Shown here piece by piece: positions 62,301 through 63,119 of a stretch of 64,000 nt of DNA. Location of the stretch: the NCBI GenBank assembly GCA_030248215.1, contig JASANG010000869.1:1-64000 (forward strand), in the 5' to 3' direction. How positions within the stretch are numbered: position 1 is the first letter of the stretch; every line of letters begins with the position of its first letter. The notes beneath the pieces are model-generated. The model was given only the letters and a program-made list of their open reading frames with translations, ran no database searches and was not told the origin of the DNA. Made by a program: the position numbers and the translations under genes. Origin of the DNA: Enoplolaimus lenunculus (Eukaryota; Nematoda; Enoplea; Enoplida; Thoracostomopsidae).

Positions 62301-63119
62301 CAGATGGGACAGTTGGGACACTTGGGACAGATGGGACAGTTGGGACAGATGGGACAGATGGGACAGTTGGAATAGCTGGGACAGTTGGGACAGATGGGAC
62401 AGATGGGACAGATGGGACAGTTGGAATAGCTGGGACAGTTGGGACAGATGGGACAGATGGGACAGTTGGAATAGCTGGGACAGTTGGGACAGATGGGACA
62501 GATGGGACAGTTGGAACAGATGGGACAGTTGGGACAGATGGGACAGTTGGGACAGATGGGACGGTTGGGACACTTGGGACCGATGGGACAGTTGGGACAA
62601 ACGGGACAGATGGGACACTTGGGACATAGATATATACATATATACATATATACATATACACATATATACATATATACATAAACATATATATACATATATA
62701 CATATATATGTATATATACATATATATACGTATATACATATATTATAAATATCCTACGTAAATATATCTGCTTGTGCATATGTGAACAGGAGCGAATAAG
62801 TGTTCACTCCGGGTATATTTCTGTCCCGGGAAATTGGGACGGCCTTTATAGTAACATGGGCCTAAGAAACCATACATAGTCGGTTGGAAACAAATGACTC
62901 CAGTTAGTTAGACAACCAAGCATCTGTCAGTAATTATTTGAATTTCAGTGTTCACGAAACTGCGGCCGTGGCATTTCAATTCGTCGAGTATTGTGTATCA
63001 ACAGTTTCCGACAACCAGCACCACCACGTAAATGCGACATGGACAAAAAGCCTGTCGCTGTGAAACAATGTATTCAAACTCAATGTCCGTACGTGTGGCA
63101 ACCTGGACAGTGGTCTGCA
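25251..63119 (+). CDS. gon-1: GON-1/ADAMTS9/ADAMTS20-like secreted metalloprotease (multi-exon gene, 3' end outside window)
   Basis: This is the whole visible coding span; exons are listed separately. Exons from 26529 onward join in one continuous frame of 1768 codons with matching splice phases. The domains in order are prodomain, furin-type site RHKR-S, reprolysin-type zinc protease with HELGHLFNIPHD and Met-turn IMAP, disintegrin-like, TSP1, cysteine-rich, spacer, and fifteen further TSP1 repeats. ADAMTS proteins are secreted proteases that cut matrix proteoglycans. An array of more than about 14 C-terminal TSP1 repeats is typical only of GON-1, ADAMTS9 and ADAMTS20. The GON domain that would settle the subfamily is not in the window, and the last exon ends at an open donor site. 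The start codon is not settled. The symbol is an inference from domain layout, not a database match. Confidence 0.9.
25518..25743 (+). repeat. AAT trinucleotide microsatellite inside the prodomain exon
   Basis: About 226 bases of AAT with a few GAT units and one AAAAAATAAAAAT break at 25571. It encodes poly-Asn in the prodomain frame downstream of the break, and poly-Ile in the same frame upstream of it. Confidence 0.95.
26529..26727 (+). CDS. Prodomain exon 2 with basic cleavage-like site
   Basis: It follows acceptor TATTTCAG and enters in phase 0. It reads [17 protein letters not shown], the usual propeptide continuation after the C-x-G-[IL] motif. Mid-exon is AKRNKRSV, a furin-like KR motif upstream of the main one. 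It leaves in phase 1 at GTAAGT, and the single leftover base fits the acceptor at 29265. The 2.5-kb intron that follows has no further exon I can place. Confidence 0.9.
27011..27178 (-). mobile_element. Family D element in prodomain intron
   Basis: GGCCCGTAGCCATAGGGGGC to GGTGAGCTGGCTACGGGC; a clear reverse copy of the family. Confidence 0.85.
28617..28827 (-). mobile_element. Family A element, subfamily 2, in prodomain intron
   Basis: GACCAATGTTACTTTTAGGG to TAAAGTGACATGGGTC with GCCTAA hexamers. The flanking octamers are both AAATTTTC, an exact 8-bp target duplication. Confidence 0.9.
29266..29502 (+). CDS. Prodomain end and furin site (RHKR-S)
   Basis: Phase 1 in and phase 1 out. It encodes a polar segment with SLLYCGAP, the place where ADAMTS prodomains keep a cysteine-switch-like Cys, then an Asn/Ser-rich stretch, then [16 protein letters not shown] followed by Ser is a strong proprotein-convertase site and marks the mature N-terminus. 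The donor is AG|GTGAGT. Confidence 0.92.
29999..30108 (+). CDS. Metalloprotease domain, first exon
   Basis: Acceptor TGTTTCAG, phase 1 in, phase 0 out at GTAAGT. It encodes [19 protein letters not shown] followed by [10 protein letters not shown]. This matches the first strand and helix of the ADAMTS catalytic domain, where the family pattern is YVETLVVAD, then YHG, then YxLTLM. Confidence 0.95.
30603..30686 (+). CDS. Metalloprotease domain, second exon
   Basis: An 84-nt exon, phase 0-0, acceptor TGTTTCAG and donor GTAAGC. It encodes [20 protein letters not shown] and LEHEN, the family segment where the pattern is [19 protein letters not shown]. Confidence 0.93.
30931..31105 (+). mobile_element. 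Family K GC-rich element
   Basis: TAGGGTTGCGCTGTACTTTT to the CACCCTAACTCG end. GC-rich interior of CGGACGG/CCGTCCG motifs contrasts with the AT-rich intron. Confidence 0.75.
31400..31524 (+). CDS. Metalloprotease domain, third exon (GC donor)
   Basis: Phase 0 in, phase 2 out. It encodes [20 protein letters not shown], then a segment ending [15 protein letters not shown]. The frame and the family sequence (LLTRQDIC) require the exon to end at AG|GCAAGT, so this intron has a GC rather than GT donor; the rest of the donor is a perfect consensus. The acceptor is TTGTTTTAG. Confidence 0.93.
31602..31771 (-). mobile_element. Family C (hAT-like) element
   Basis: Right end GGATCCTGGATCCGCCACTG and a degenerate inverted left end. 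Flanked by exact 8-bp repeats GTCTAAAA. CAGTGGCGGATCC ends with 8-bp duplications are typical of animal hAT elements. It encodes nothing. Confidence 0.9.
32042..32283 (+). mobile_element. Family J element, right end lost
   Basis: GTCGTAGGCCAATGTGCTAT, then AATCTGCTATTTTATGTAAT and CCAATCAGATTTGATTATTT, all shared with 35367-35660. Confidence 0.82.
32306..32346 (+). CDS. Metalloprotease micro-exon ([15 protein letters not shown])
   Basis: Only 41 nt long, phase 2 in and phase 1 out, between TTTTCAG and GTATGC. It gives the conserved DIC and CDTLG that precede the calcium-binding and zinc-binding part of the catalytic domain. It is too short to be seen as an open frame; I placed it from phase and family sequence. 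Confidence 0.9.
32602..32773 (+). mobile_element. Family D element, diverged
   Basis: CGCCCATATCCGTAACCGGC then TCACCTTGCTAGGAGAGGG; interior GACTTACAAGCAAGGTTGGC; right end AACGAGCCCGTAACC. Confidence 0.72.
32825..33000 (+). mobile_element. Family D-like degenerate fragment
   Basis: Only the core pattern TAAAATTTTTTACGGGGGCA, TTTTTTACAAGCGCGGTTGA remains. Confidence 0.4.
33124..33546 (+). mobile_element. Family B element in protease intron
   Basis: TACTGTAGTGACCCGAATAA to TTCGGGTCATTACAGTA, full length, 70 bases before the HELGH exon. Confidence 0.88.
33617..33722 (+). CDS. Metalloprotease exon with the first part of the zinc site (HELGH)
   Basis: Phase 1 in, after the less usual acceptor TTTGAG. 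It encodes [20 protein letters not shown] then [14 protein letters not shown], with the catalytic Glu and two zinc His. The frame requires the donor GTACGG at 33723, phase 2 out. Reading on into GTTTCA donors a few bases later would break the join to the next exon. Confidence 0.92.
34180..34323 (+). repeat. Fivefold tandem 3' splice site
   Basis: A unit made of TTTCATTTTTTAG and the exon start GTTCAATATTCCTCATG occurs five times. AG dinucleotides lie at 34191, 34224, 34257, 34290 and 34322. Spacings are 33, 33, 33 and 32 bases. Each copy contains pyrimidine tract, AG and the first coding bases of the zinc-site exon. The last spacing breaks the three-base register, so only the fifth AG gives the correct frame. 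Confidence 0.95.
34324..34479 (+). CDS. Metalloprotease exon with third zinc His and Met-turn
   Basis: Phase 2 in, phase 2 out at GTAAGC. Joined to the previous exon it completes HELGHLFNIPHDD (third zinc His). It continues [20 protein letters not shown], where IMAP is the Met-turn, then [17 protein letters not shown], the domain end. It starts at the last of five tandem copies of the same 3' splice site; only this last copy keeps the frame. Confidence 0.93.
34638..34803 (+). mobile_element. Family D element in disintegrin intron
   Basis: GGCCCGTAGCCAACTCACCT to CCTTGGCTACAGGACC; nearly complete copy. Confidence 0.85.
34993..35143 (+). CDS. Disintegrin-like domain, first exon
   Basis: Phase 2 in, phase 0 out. 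It encodes [13 protein letters not shown], then [17 protein letters not shown] and EICPYM. The family pattern is CLxDKP, then LPGxxYxxxxQCxxxFG, then C. Acceptor ATATTTTAG, donor GTATAT. Confidence 0.93.
35367..35660 (+). mobile_element. Family J element
   Basis: GTCGTAGGACAATCTGCTAT and inverted end GAAGATTATCTTACGAC; the inverted repeat runs on through TTCAGGCCAATTAC. The 294-bp interior encodes nothing. It ends 67 bases before the second disintegrin exon. Confidence 0.87.
35728..35832 (+). CDS. Disintegrin-like domain, second exon
   Basis: Phase 0-0. It encodes [13 protein letters not shown], then [18 protein letters not shown], a textbook ADAMTS disintegrin-like segment (LWC, PxADGTxCG, K|WC). 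I chose the acceptor TTTACAG at 35727 over a nearer CAG at 35717 because only the former gives this frame. The donor GTTTAG is weak. Confidence 0.9.
36538..36686 (+). CDS. Disintegrin end and central TSP1 repeat (T1), first part
   Basis: Phase 0 in, phase 2 out. [20 protein letters not shown] closes the disintegrin-like domain. Then [18 protein letters not shown] opens TSP1 repeat 1, with a WxxW motif (usual C-mannosylation site) and CSRTCG (usual O-fucose site). It ends in AERRCDNPA. Acceptor TTTTTCAG, donor GTAAGT. Confidence 0.95.
36783..36895 (+). repeat. TTAGGC-containing inverted segment
   Basis: GAGTTAGGCTTAGGCATAGG followed by inverted GTAAGCCTATTTGTACAC; lies in the 278-bp intron between the two halves of T1. 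Confidence 0.5.
36965..37028 (+). CDS. Central TSP1 repeat (T1), second part
   Basis: A 64-nt exon, phase 2 in and phase 0 out. It encodes [21 protein letters not shown], matching the family pattern PxxGGxYCxGxRxxYxxCN. The later of two GTGGTAAGC donors is used, because the next exon then reads V-DCPFDAP. Confidence 0.92.
37147..37607 (+). mobile_element. Family K element with 51-bp minisatellite
   Basis: GGTTGCGCTATACTCGATGT and inverted end ATTATAGCGCAACCCTAA. Inside, a 51-bp unit (starting GTGACGCACGATGACGGACG) is repeated four times at about 37350-37540. All six frames are partly open because 51 is divisible by three. Confidence 0.88.
37669..37930 (+). mobile_element. Family H element, diverged
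   Basis: ATGTACGAGCACTCGTTGTG then CTTTTGCCCTACC at the left and GGGGGTAAGCCAAAAGTGCA then ACGCGCGCTGAGTACATTG at the right. Confidence 0.65.
38132..38249 (+). CDS. Cysteine-rich domain, first exon
   Basis: Phase 0 in, phase 1 out at GTAAGT. It encodes [20 protein letters not shown] and later VVWLPKYTR, equal to the family pattern CP, then FRxxQC, then W.PxY. This opens the cysteine-rich domain. Confidence 0.93.
38287..38535 (+). mobile_element. Family A element, subfamily 2, in cysteine-rich-domain intron
   Basis: GGCCCATACTTTTAGGGGCG to CCCTTAAAGTAACATTGGGCC. Three units of a TTAGGC block plus AACACATTTTTGCAACGC spacer form a repeat of about 45-50 bp. Confidence 0.87.
38870..39228 (+). 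mobile_element. Family K element split by a family D insertion
   Basis: Left part GGTTTGCCCTACAAACGCAG before 38910 and right part ending TAATAGCGCAACCCTTAG after 39068. Confidence 0.6.
38910..39068 (-). mobile_element. Family D element nested in a family K element
   Basis: GGCCCGTAGCCAAGGGGGCG to GGTGAGCCGGCTACGGGCC. GC-rich family K sequence lies on both sides (CAGCGCGCCTCCGGCGGC before, CGGCTGCCGGACGCCGACG after). Confidence 0.82.
39411..39550 (+). CDS. Cysteine-rich domain, second exon
   Basis: Phase 1 in, phase 0 out. It encodes [13 protein letters not shown], then [14 protein letters not shown] and [10 protein letters not shown], the conserved C-x-L-x-C, V.DGT.C and CV.G.C pattern. 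Acceptor GGTTTCAG; donor GTTTGT. Confidence 0.93.
39609..39690 (+). mobile_element. Family A fragment
   Basis: Degraded left arm with ATCAGGAGCGGACCGTTTTT and one TTAGG unit, just after exon 39411-39550. Confidence 0.55.
39816..39922 (+). repeat. 18-bp tandem repeat (GGGGTGGGACATTTCTTT)
   Basis: Six near-identical 18-bp units. It lies in the intron between the cysteine-rich exons. Confidence 0.92.
40288..40741 (-). mobile_element. Family B element ending 18 bp before an exon
   Basis: TACTGTAGTGACCCGAATAA to TATTCGGGTCACTACAGTA, full length. Only 18 bases separate it from the exon at 40760, so the intron's branch point must lie in the element or in those few bases. Confidence 0.9.
40760..40880 (+). 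CDS. Cysteine-rich domain end and spacer start
   Basis: Phase 0 in, phase 1 out at GTAAGT. It encodes [20 protein letters not shown] and [12 protein letters not shown], the GCD and CGVCGG landmarks between the cysteine-rich and spacer domains. A TA-flanked repeat element ends 18 bases before the exon, inside the space where the branch point and pyrimidine tract normally lie. Confidence 0.95.
41218..41313 (+). CDS. Spacer domain, first exon
   Basis: Phase 1-1, between TTTCTAG and GTAAAT. It encodes [20 protein letters not shown] and NKVQDDNYL. The family pattern is Y..v..IP.GA..i.i.......N.L. The spacer is the Cys-free, matrix-binding part of ADAMTS proteins. Confidence 0.92.
41590..41779 (+). 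mobile_element. Family A element, subfamily 2, in spacer intron
   Basis: GACCCATGTTACTTATAAGG to CCTAAAAGTAACATTGGCC, TTAGGC hexamers inside. Flanks AAAAAACC and AAAAACCC match at 7 of 8. It ends 126 bases before the next exon. Confidence 0.85.
41805..41850 (+). mobile_element. Family F fragment (right end)
   Basis: ATGATAGGTGCTACGCGCAT then TTGAGAATACGGC, matching the right end of family F, between a family A element and the spacer exon. Confidence 0.55.
41906..42072 (+). CDS. Spacer domain, second exon
   Basis: Phase 1 in, phase 0 out at GTAAAC. It encodes [17 protein letters not shown], then [18 protein letters not shown], then [11 protein letters not shown]. This matches spacer landmarks LAL.N..G.Y.LNG and G..L.YSGS...E.I. 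The acceptor TTGTAG lies inside sequence next to a repeat fragment. Confidence 0.93.
42150..42352 (-). repeat. Family M repeat, reverse copy
   Basis: AACGGGTTGAAACAAAAATC, GCGTCTGGCTTCTCGCC and GGCTCCCACCCTGGAACTTC match the copy near 9600. Confidence 0.65.
42466..42505 (+). mobile_element. Family F fragment (right end)
   Basis: AAGGTGCTATACACATTTGA then GAATATGGGC, the right end only. Confidence 0.55.
42874..43015 (+). CDS. Spacer end and TSP1 repeat T2, first part
   Basis: Phase 0 in, phase 1 out. [18 protein letters not shown] ends the spacer. [17 protein letters not shown] begins T2, which has CDKVCKG rather than CSxTCG and so lacks the usual O-fucose acceptor. Acceptor TATTTCAG, donor GTTAGT. 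Confidence 0.92.
43348..43474 (+). CDS. TSP1 repeat T2, second part
   Basis: Phase 1 in, phase 2 out at GTAAGC. It encodes [40 protein letters not shown] and DL. It supplies the last four Cys of T2, split by a phase-1 intron unlike the array that follows. Confidence 0.9.
43955..44165 (+). CDS. TSP1 repeat T3
   Basis: Phase 2 in, phase 0 out. It encodes [48 protein letters not shown] and ends WMYSSWSQ. From here on introns fall in phase 0 just before the CSxTC of the next repeat. The acceptor CATTTAAG (AAG) is unusual but is the only one that gives W-QVS. Confidence 0.9.
44571..44813 (+). mobile_element. Family E near-palindromic element with a 27-bp internal duplication
   Basis: Arms ATGGTGAGTCAAATTG and inverse AGAGTGAATTTGACTCACCA. 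In the centre GACTCATTGAGCCGCACGTT is present twice in tandem, lengthening the loop. Confidence 0.85.
44970..45137 (+). CDS. TSP1 repeat T4
   Basis: A 168-nt phase 0-0 exon. It encodes [18 protein letters not shown] to [22 protein letters not shown] lacks the Gly of the O-fucose consensus. Acceptor GGTTTCAG, donor GTATGT. A 240-bp palindromic element and its flank occupy most of the intron before it. Confidence 0.93.
45808..45972 (+). CDS. TSP1 repeat T5
   Basis: A 165-nt phase 0-0 exon. It encodes [18 protein letters not shown] to [16 protein letters not shown], with all six TSP1 Cys. Acceptor CGTTTCAG, donor GTAAAA. Confidence 0.93.
46120..46200 (+). repeat. TATATT/ATATTT low-complexity tract
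   Basis: AT-only imperfect repeat in the intron between T5 and T6. Confidence 0.85.
46325..46430 (-). repeat. Fragment with family M-like module
   Basis: CGTTTGGCATCTCGCTTGCT resembles CGTTTGGCTTCTCGCTCTCT at 7600 and the module at 42250. It lies just before exon T6. Confidence 0.4.
46441..46605 (+). CDS. TSP1 repeat T6
   Basis: A 165-nt phase 0-0 exon. It encodes [18 protein letters not shown] to [22 protein letters not shown] is a full O-fucosylation consensus. Acceptor TTCCAACAG, donor GTAAAT. Confidence 0.94.
47023..47196 (+). CDS. TSP1 repeat T7
   Basis: A 174-nt phase 0-0 exon. It encodes [18 protein letters not shown] to [16 protein letters not shown]. Acceptor ATACTTTAG, donor GTGAGT. 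The usual WS at the end is WG here, and CSASCK lacks the fucose-site Gly. Confidence 0.93.
47800..48083 (+). repeat. 142-bp tandem duplication at an intron's 3' end
   Basis: AAAACTTTTATACTTCAATA starts at 47800 and again at 47942 and the copies agree almost throughout. The second copy runs to within 10 bases of exon T8. Confidence 0.92.
48093..48257 (+). CDS. TSP1 repeat T8
   Basis: A 165-nt phase 0-0 exon. It encodes [18 protein letters not shown] to [16 protein letters not shown]. Acceptor TATTTTCAG, donor GTAGGT. The 3' end of the intron before it exists as two tandem 142-bp copies. Confidence 0.94.
48847..48969 (+). CDS. TSP1 repeat T9, first part
   Basis: A 123-nt phase 0-0 exon. It encodes [18 protein letters not shown], then a Gln/Lys/Arg-rich segment ending MPRQQKA. 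The missing last Cys pair (CHRGICP) begins the exon at 49717, so T9 is split by an extra phase-0 intron. Acceptor TATTTCAG; donor GTAATA. Confidence 0.9.
49137..49277 (-). mobile_element. Family D element, truncated
   Basis: GGGCACGTAGCCAAGTGGGA and TTTGTAAGTCATTAAAAACC; the outer end is lost where a family B element begins. Confidence 0.7.
49287..49573 (-). mobile_element. Family B element, left end lost
   Basis: Interior from GGGTAACCCCCTGTTATTGG to the right end TTCGGGTCACTGCAGTA; it directly abuts a truncated family D element. Confidence 0.8.
49717..49995 (+). CDS. TSP1 repeat T9 end plus Arg/Asn-rich linker
   Basis: A 279-nt phase 0-0 exon. [18 protein letters not shown] closes T9 with a Thr/Pro stretch. 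It then carries about 60 residues very rich in Arg, Asn and Asp (for example [19 protein letters not shown]) before [10 protein letters not shown], the start of T10. I recognise no family for the linker; it is low-complexity, Cys-free, and has several Arg pairs that a protease could cut. Confidence 0.9.
50215..50441 (+). mobile_element. Family F element
   Basis: GGCCCATACGCACAAATGCG to GACATTGATAAGAATACGGGCC, with TCATCAGTTAGCGATAGGTT and an inverse inside. It lies in the T9-T10 intron. Confidence 0.78.
50564..50731 (+). CDS. TSP1 repeat T10
   Basis: A 168-nt phase 0-0 exon. It encodes [18 protein letters not shown] to [22 protein letters not shown] lacks the fucose-site Gly, and the final WS is WK. 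Acceptor TGCTTTTAG, donor GTAATT. Confidence 0.92.
51124..51369 (+). CDS. TSP1 repeat T11 with C-terminal linker
   Basis: A 246-nt phase 0-0 exon. It encodes [18 protein letters not shown] to [10 protein letters not shown], then a Ser/Arg/Pro linker (about 25 residues), then [10 protein letters not shown]. Acceptor ATTTCAG, donor GTAAGT. A repeat element begins about nine bases into the following intron. Confidence 0.93.
51379..51608 (+). mobile_element. Family F element beginning next to a donor site
   Basis: CGGGTCCATATTCTCAAATG to CACATTTGAGAATACAGG. The exon T11 donor GTAAGT is at 51370, so the element starts nine bases into the intron. Confidence 0.8.
51781..51925 (-). mobile_element. 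Family D-like degenerate fragment
   Basis: CCCCCTAGAAAATCGTCATC and following bases resemble the family D core in reverse. Confidence 0.4.
52541..52812 (-). mobile_element. Family G element, diverged copy
   Basis: TTAA flanks; CCTCTTTCTTACATGAAT at the left. The tRNA-like module is on the minus strand at about 52581-52653 (box A TAGCTGAGCGGT retained, box B altered). Confidence 0.8.
53192..53434 (+). CDS. TSP1 repeat T12
   Basis: A 243-nt phase 0-0 exon. It encodes [18 protein letters not shown] to CQKADCPQ, then a linker and NWIVGQWSA. Acceptor ATCTGTAG, donor GTAAAT. It is longer than most repeats in the array because of inserted residues between Cys 3 and 4 and after the last Cys. Confidence 0.92.
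53474..53650 (+). mobile_element. Family C (hAT-like) element, 39 bp after exon T12
   Basis: CAGTGGCGGATCCAGGATGT to CCATGGATCCGCCATTA. Flanks GTTGTACA and GTTGTACG match at 7 of 8. Confidence 0.88.
53868..54042 (+). mobile_element. Family I hairpin element
   Basis: TTCAAAATTGTCATTCGTTA to GCATGATAATTTTTCAAATT, with inverted TAACGCAAAAATTGCG motifs. Same family as 21140-21335. Confidence 0.78.
54178..54392 (+). mobile_element. Hairpin element with GCAGC-rich arms
   Basis: AGCCTTACGCTTTATTCACA and inverse ATGTGTGAATAAGGTTACAG; inner GCAGCAACATGCAAATG and inverse motifs. One copy seen. Confidence 0.6.
54785..55040 (+). repeat. GCCGGAGCCGGATGTC-type degenerate repeat
   Basis: Three or four copies of a module like GAGCTGGACGTCAATTTACT at about 35-bp intervals, with an earlier variant at 54800. 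No frame is conserved. Confidence 0.55.
55301..55528 (+). CDS. TSP1 repeat T13
   Basis: A 228-nt phase 0-0 exon. It encodes [18 protein letters not shown] to [14 protein letters not shown], then a polar linker ending [10 protein letters not shown]. Acceptor ATATTTTAG, donor GTAAGC. Followed by a 4.2-kb intron, the longest between TSP1 exons here. Confidence 0.93.
56663..56836 (+). mobile_element. Family P element (TCGTCGACCGACAA ends)
   Basis: ACAACTCGTCGACCGACAAC to GCGACAAGTTGTCGGGCGAC then GAATTG. The interior again contains TTAGGCTTAGGATT units. Confidence 0.7.
56938..56957 (+). repeat. TA dinucleotide repeat
   Basis: Short uninterrupted TA run in the T13-T14 intron. Confidence 0.85.
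57375..57432 (+). repeat. Short TTAGG-like stretch
   Basis: ACGCTTAGGTTCAAGCTCAT and GCTTAGGCTTAGGGATTAGG; probably the core of a decayed element of family A or P. Confidence 0.5.
57562..57757 (+). mobile_element. Family P element
   Basis: AAATCGTCGACCGACAAGTG to TTATCGGTCGACGAATTGTC with TTAGGATTACGCTTAGG inside; second copy of the element at 56663. Confidence 0.7.
57974..58238 (-). mobile_element. Family G element
   Basis: TTAA plus CCCTTTCTCACATGAAT to TCAATGTGAGAAGGGG plus TTAA. The tRNA-like module (about 58022-58090, minus strand) has box B AGTTCGAATCC and box A-like CGCTGAGTGGT. Very close to the copy at 6087. Confidence 0.87.
59198..59388 (+). mobile_element. Family K element
   Basis: TAGGGTTGCGCTATAGTTTT to GTATAGGCAACCCTTA; interior of CCGTCCG and inverse motifs. 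Confidence 0.8.
59405..59578 (+). repeat. AAT-rich microsatellite in intron
   Basis: AAT repeats with ATTA and AAAT interruptions, just downstream of a GC-rich repeat element and about 170 bases before exon T14. Confidence 0.9.
59746..59931 (+). CDS. TSP1 repeat T14
   Basis: A 186-nt phase 0-0 exon. It encodes [18 protein letters not shown] to [16 protein letters not shown]. Acceptor ATGTTTTAG, donor GTTAGT. Confidence 0.93.
60385..60515 (+). mobile_element. Family K-like fragment
   Basis: GCCGGACGCGGTGACAGACG, CAACGGCGCCACGCGTG and AAATATAGCGCCAGTAC resemble the family's interior and right end. Confidence 0.5.
60662..60835 (+). CDS. TSP1 repeat T15
   Basis: A 174-nt phase 0-0 exon. It encodes [18 protein letters not shown] to [18 protein letters not shown]. 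Acceptor TTATTGTAG, donor GTAAGG. Confidence 0.93.
61028..61240 (+). mobile_element. Family E near-palindromic element
   Basis: TACACTGCCAAAAATGACGT to CACCATTTTTTGCAGTGTA, in the T15-T16 intron, 77 bases before the giant family A element. Confidence 0.88.
61438..62628 (+). repeat. 9-bp minisatellite (TGGGACAG[A/T])
   Basis: About 130 units with a higher-order pattern: blocks with GGCCAGTTGGACAGATGGG and GGAATAGCTGGGAC recur at intervals of about 55-170 bp, showing block duplication. It lies inside a transposon in the intron before T16. Confidence 0.95.
62629..62728 (+). repeat. ATATAC/ATACAT repeat
   Basis: Hexamer-like purine-pyrimidine repeat directly after the minisatellite, inside the same element. 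Confidence 0.92.
62949..63119 (+). CDS. TSP1 repeat T16 (last exon seen)
   Basis: A 171-nt phase 0-0 exon. It encodes [18 protein letters not shown] to [17 protein letters not shown]. The third position of the fucose motif is Asn, so this repeat should not be O-fucosylated. The donor GTATGT and the WSA ending show at least one more TSP1 exon must follow beyond 64000. Confidence 0.93.

Larger units (their letters stand above)
61317..62862 (+). mobile_element. Giant family A element with a 9-bp minisatellite core
   Basis: Left GGCCAATGTTATCCTAAAGG and right inverted copy GGCCCATGTTACTATAAAGG extend into about 50 bp of terminal inverted repeat containing CCCGGGACAGAAAT. Flanks are both TAAGAAAC, an exact 8-bp target duplication. 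The 1.2-kb interior is a GGGACAGTT/GGGACAGAT minisatellite followed by an ATATAC repeat. Long frames through it (Cys/Pro-rich on the minus strand, up to 452 codons) come from the repeat having a period divisible by three and should not be read as genes. Confidence 0.92.

Noticed and set aside
61305-62779. Minus-strand frames of 300-452 codons, rich in Cys, Pro and Ser ([16 protein letters not shown])
   Set aside because: They are translations of the 9-bp minisatellite; a period divisible by three keeps all frames open. All three minus frames are open and the start and end lie in transposon arms and an ATATAC tract.
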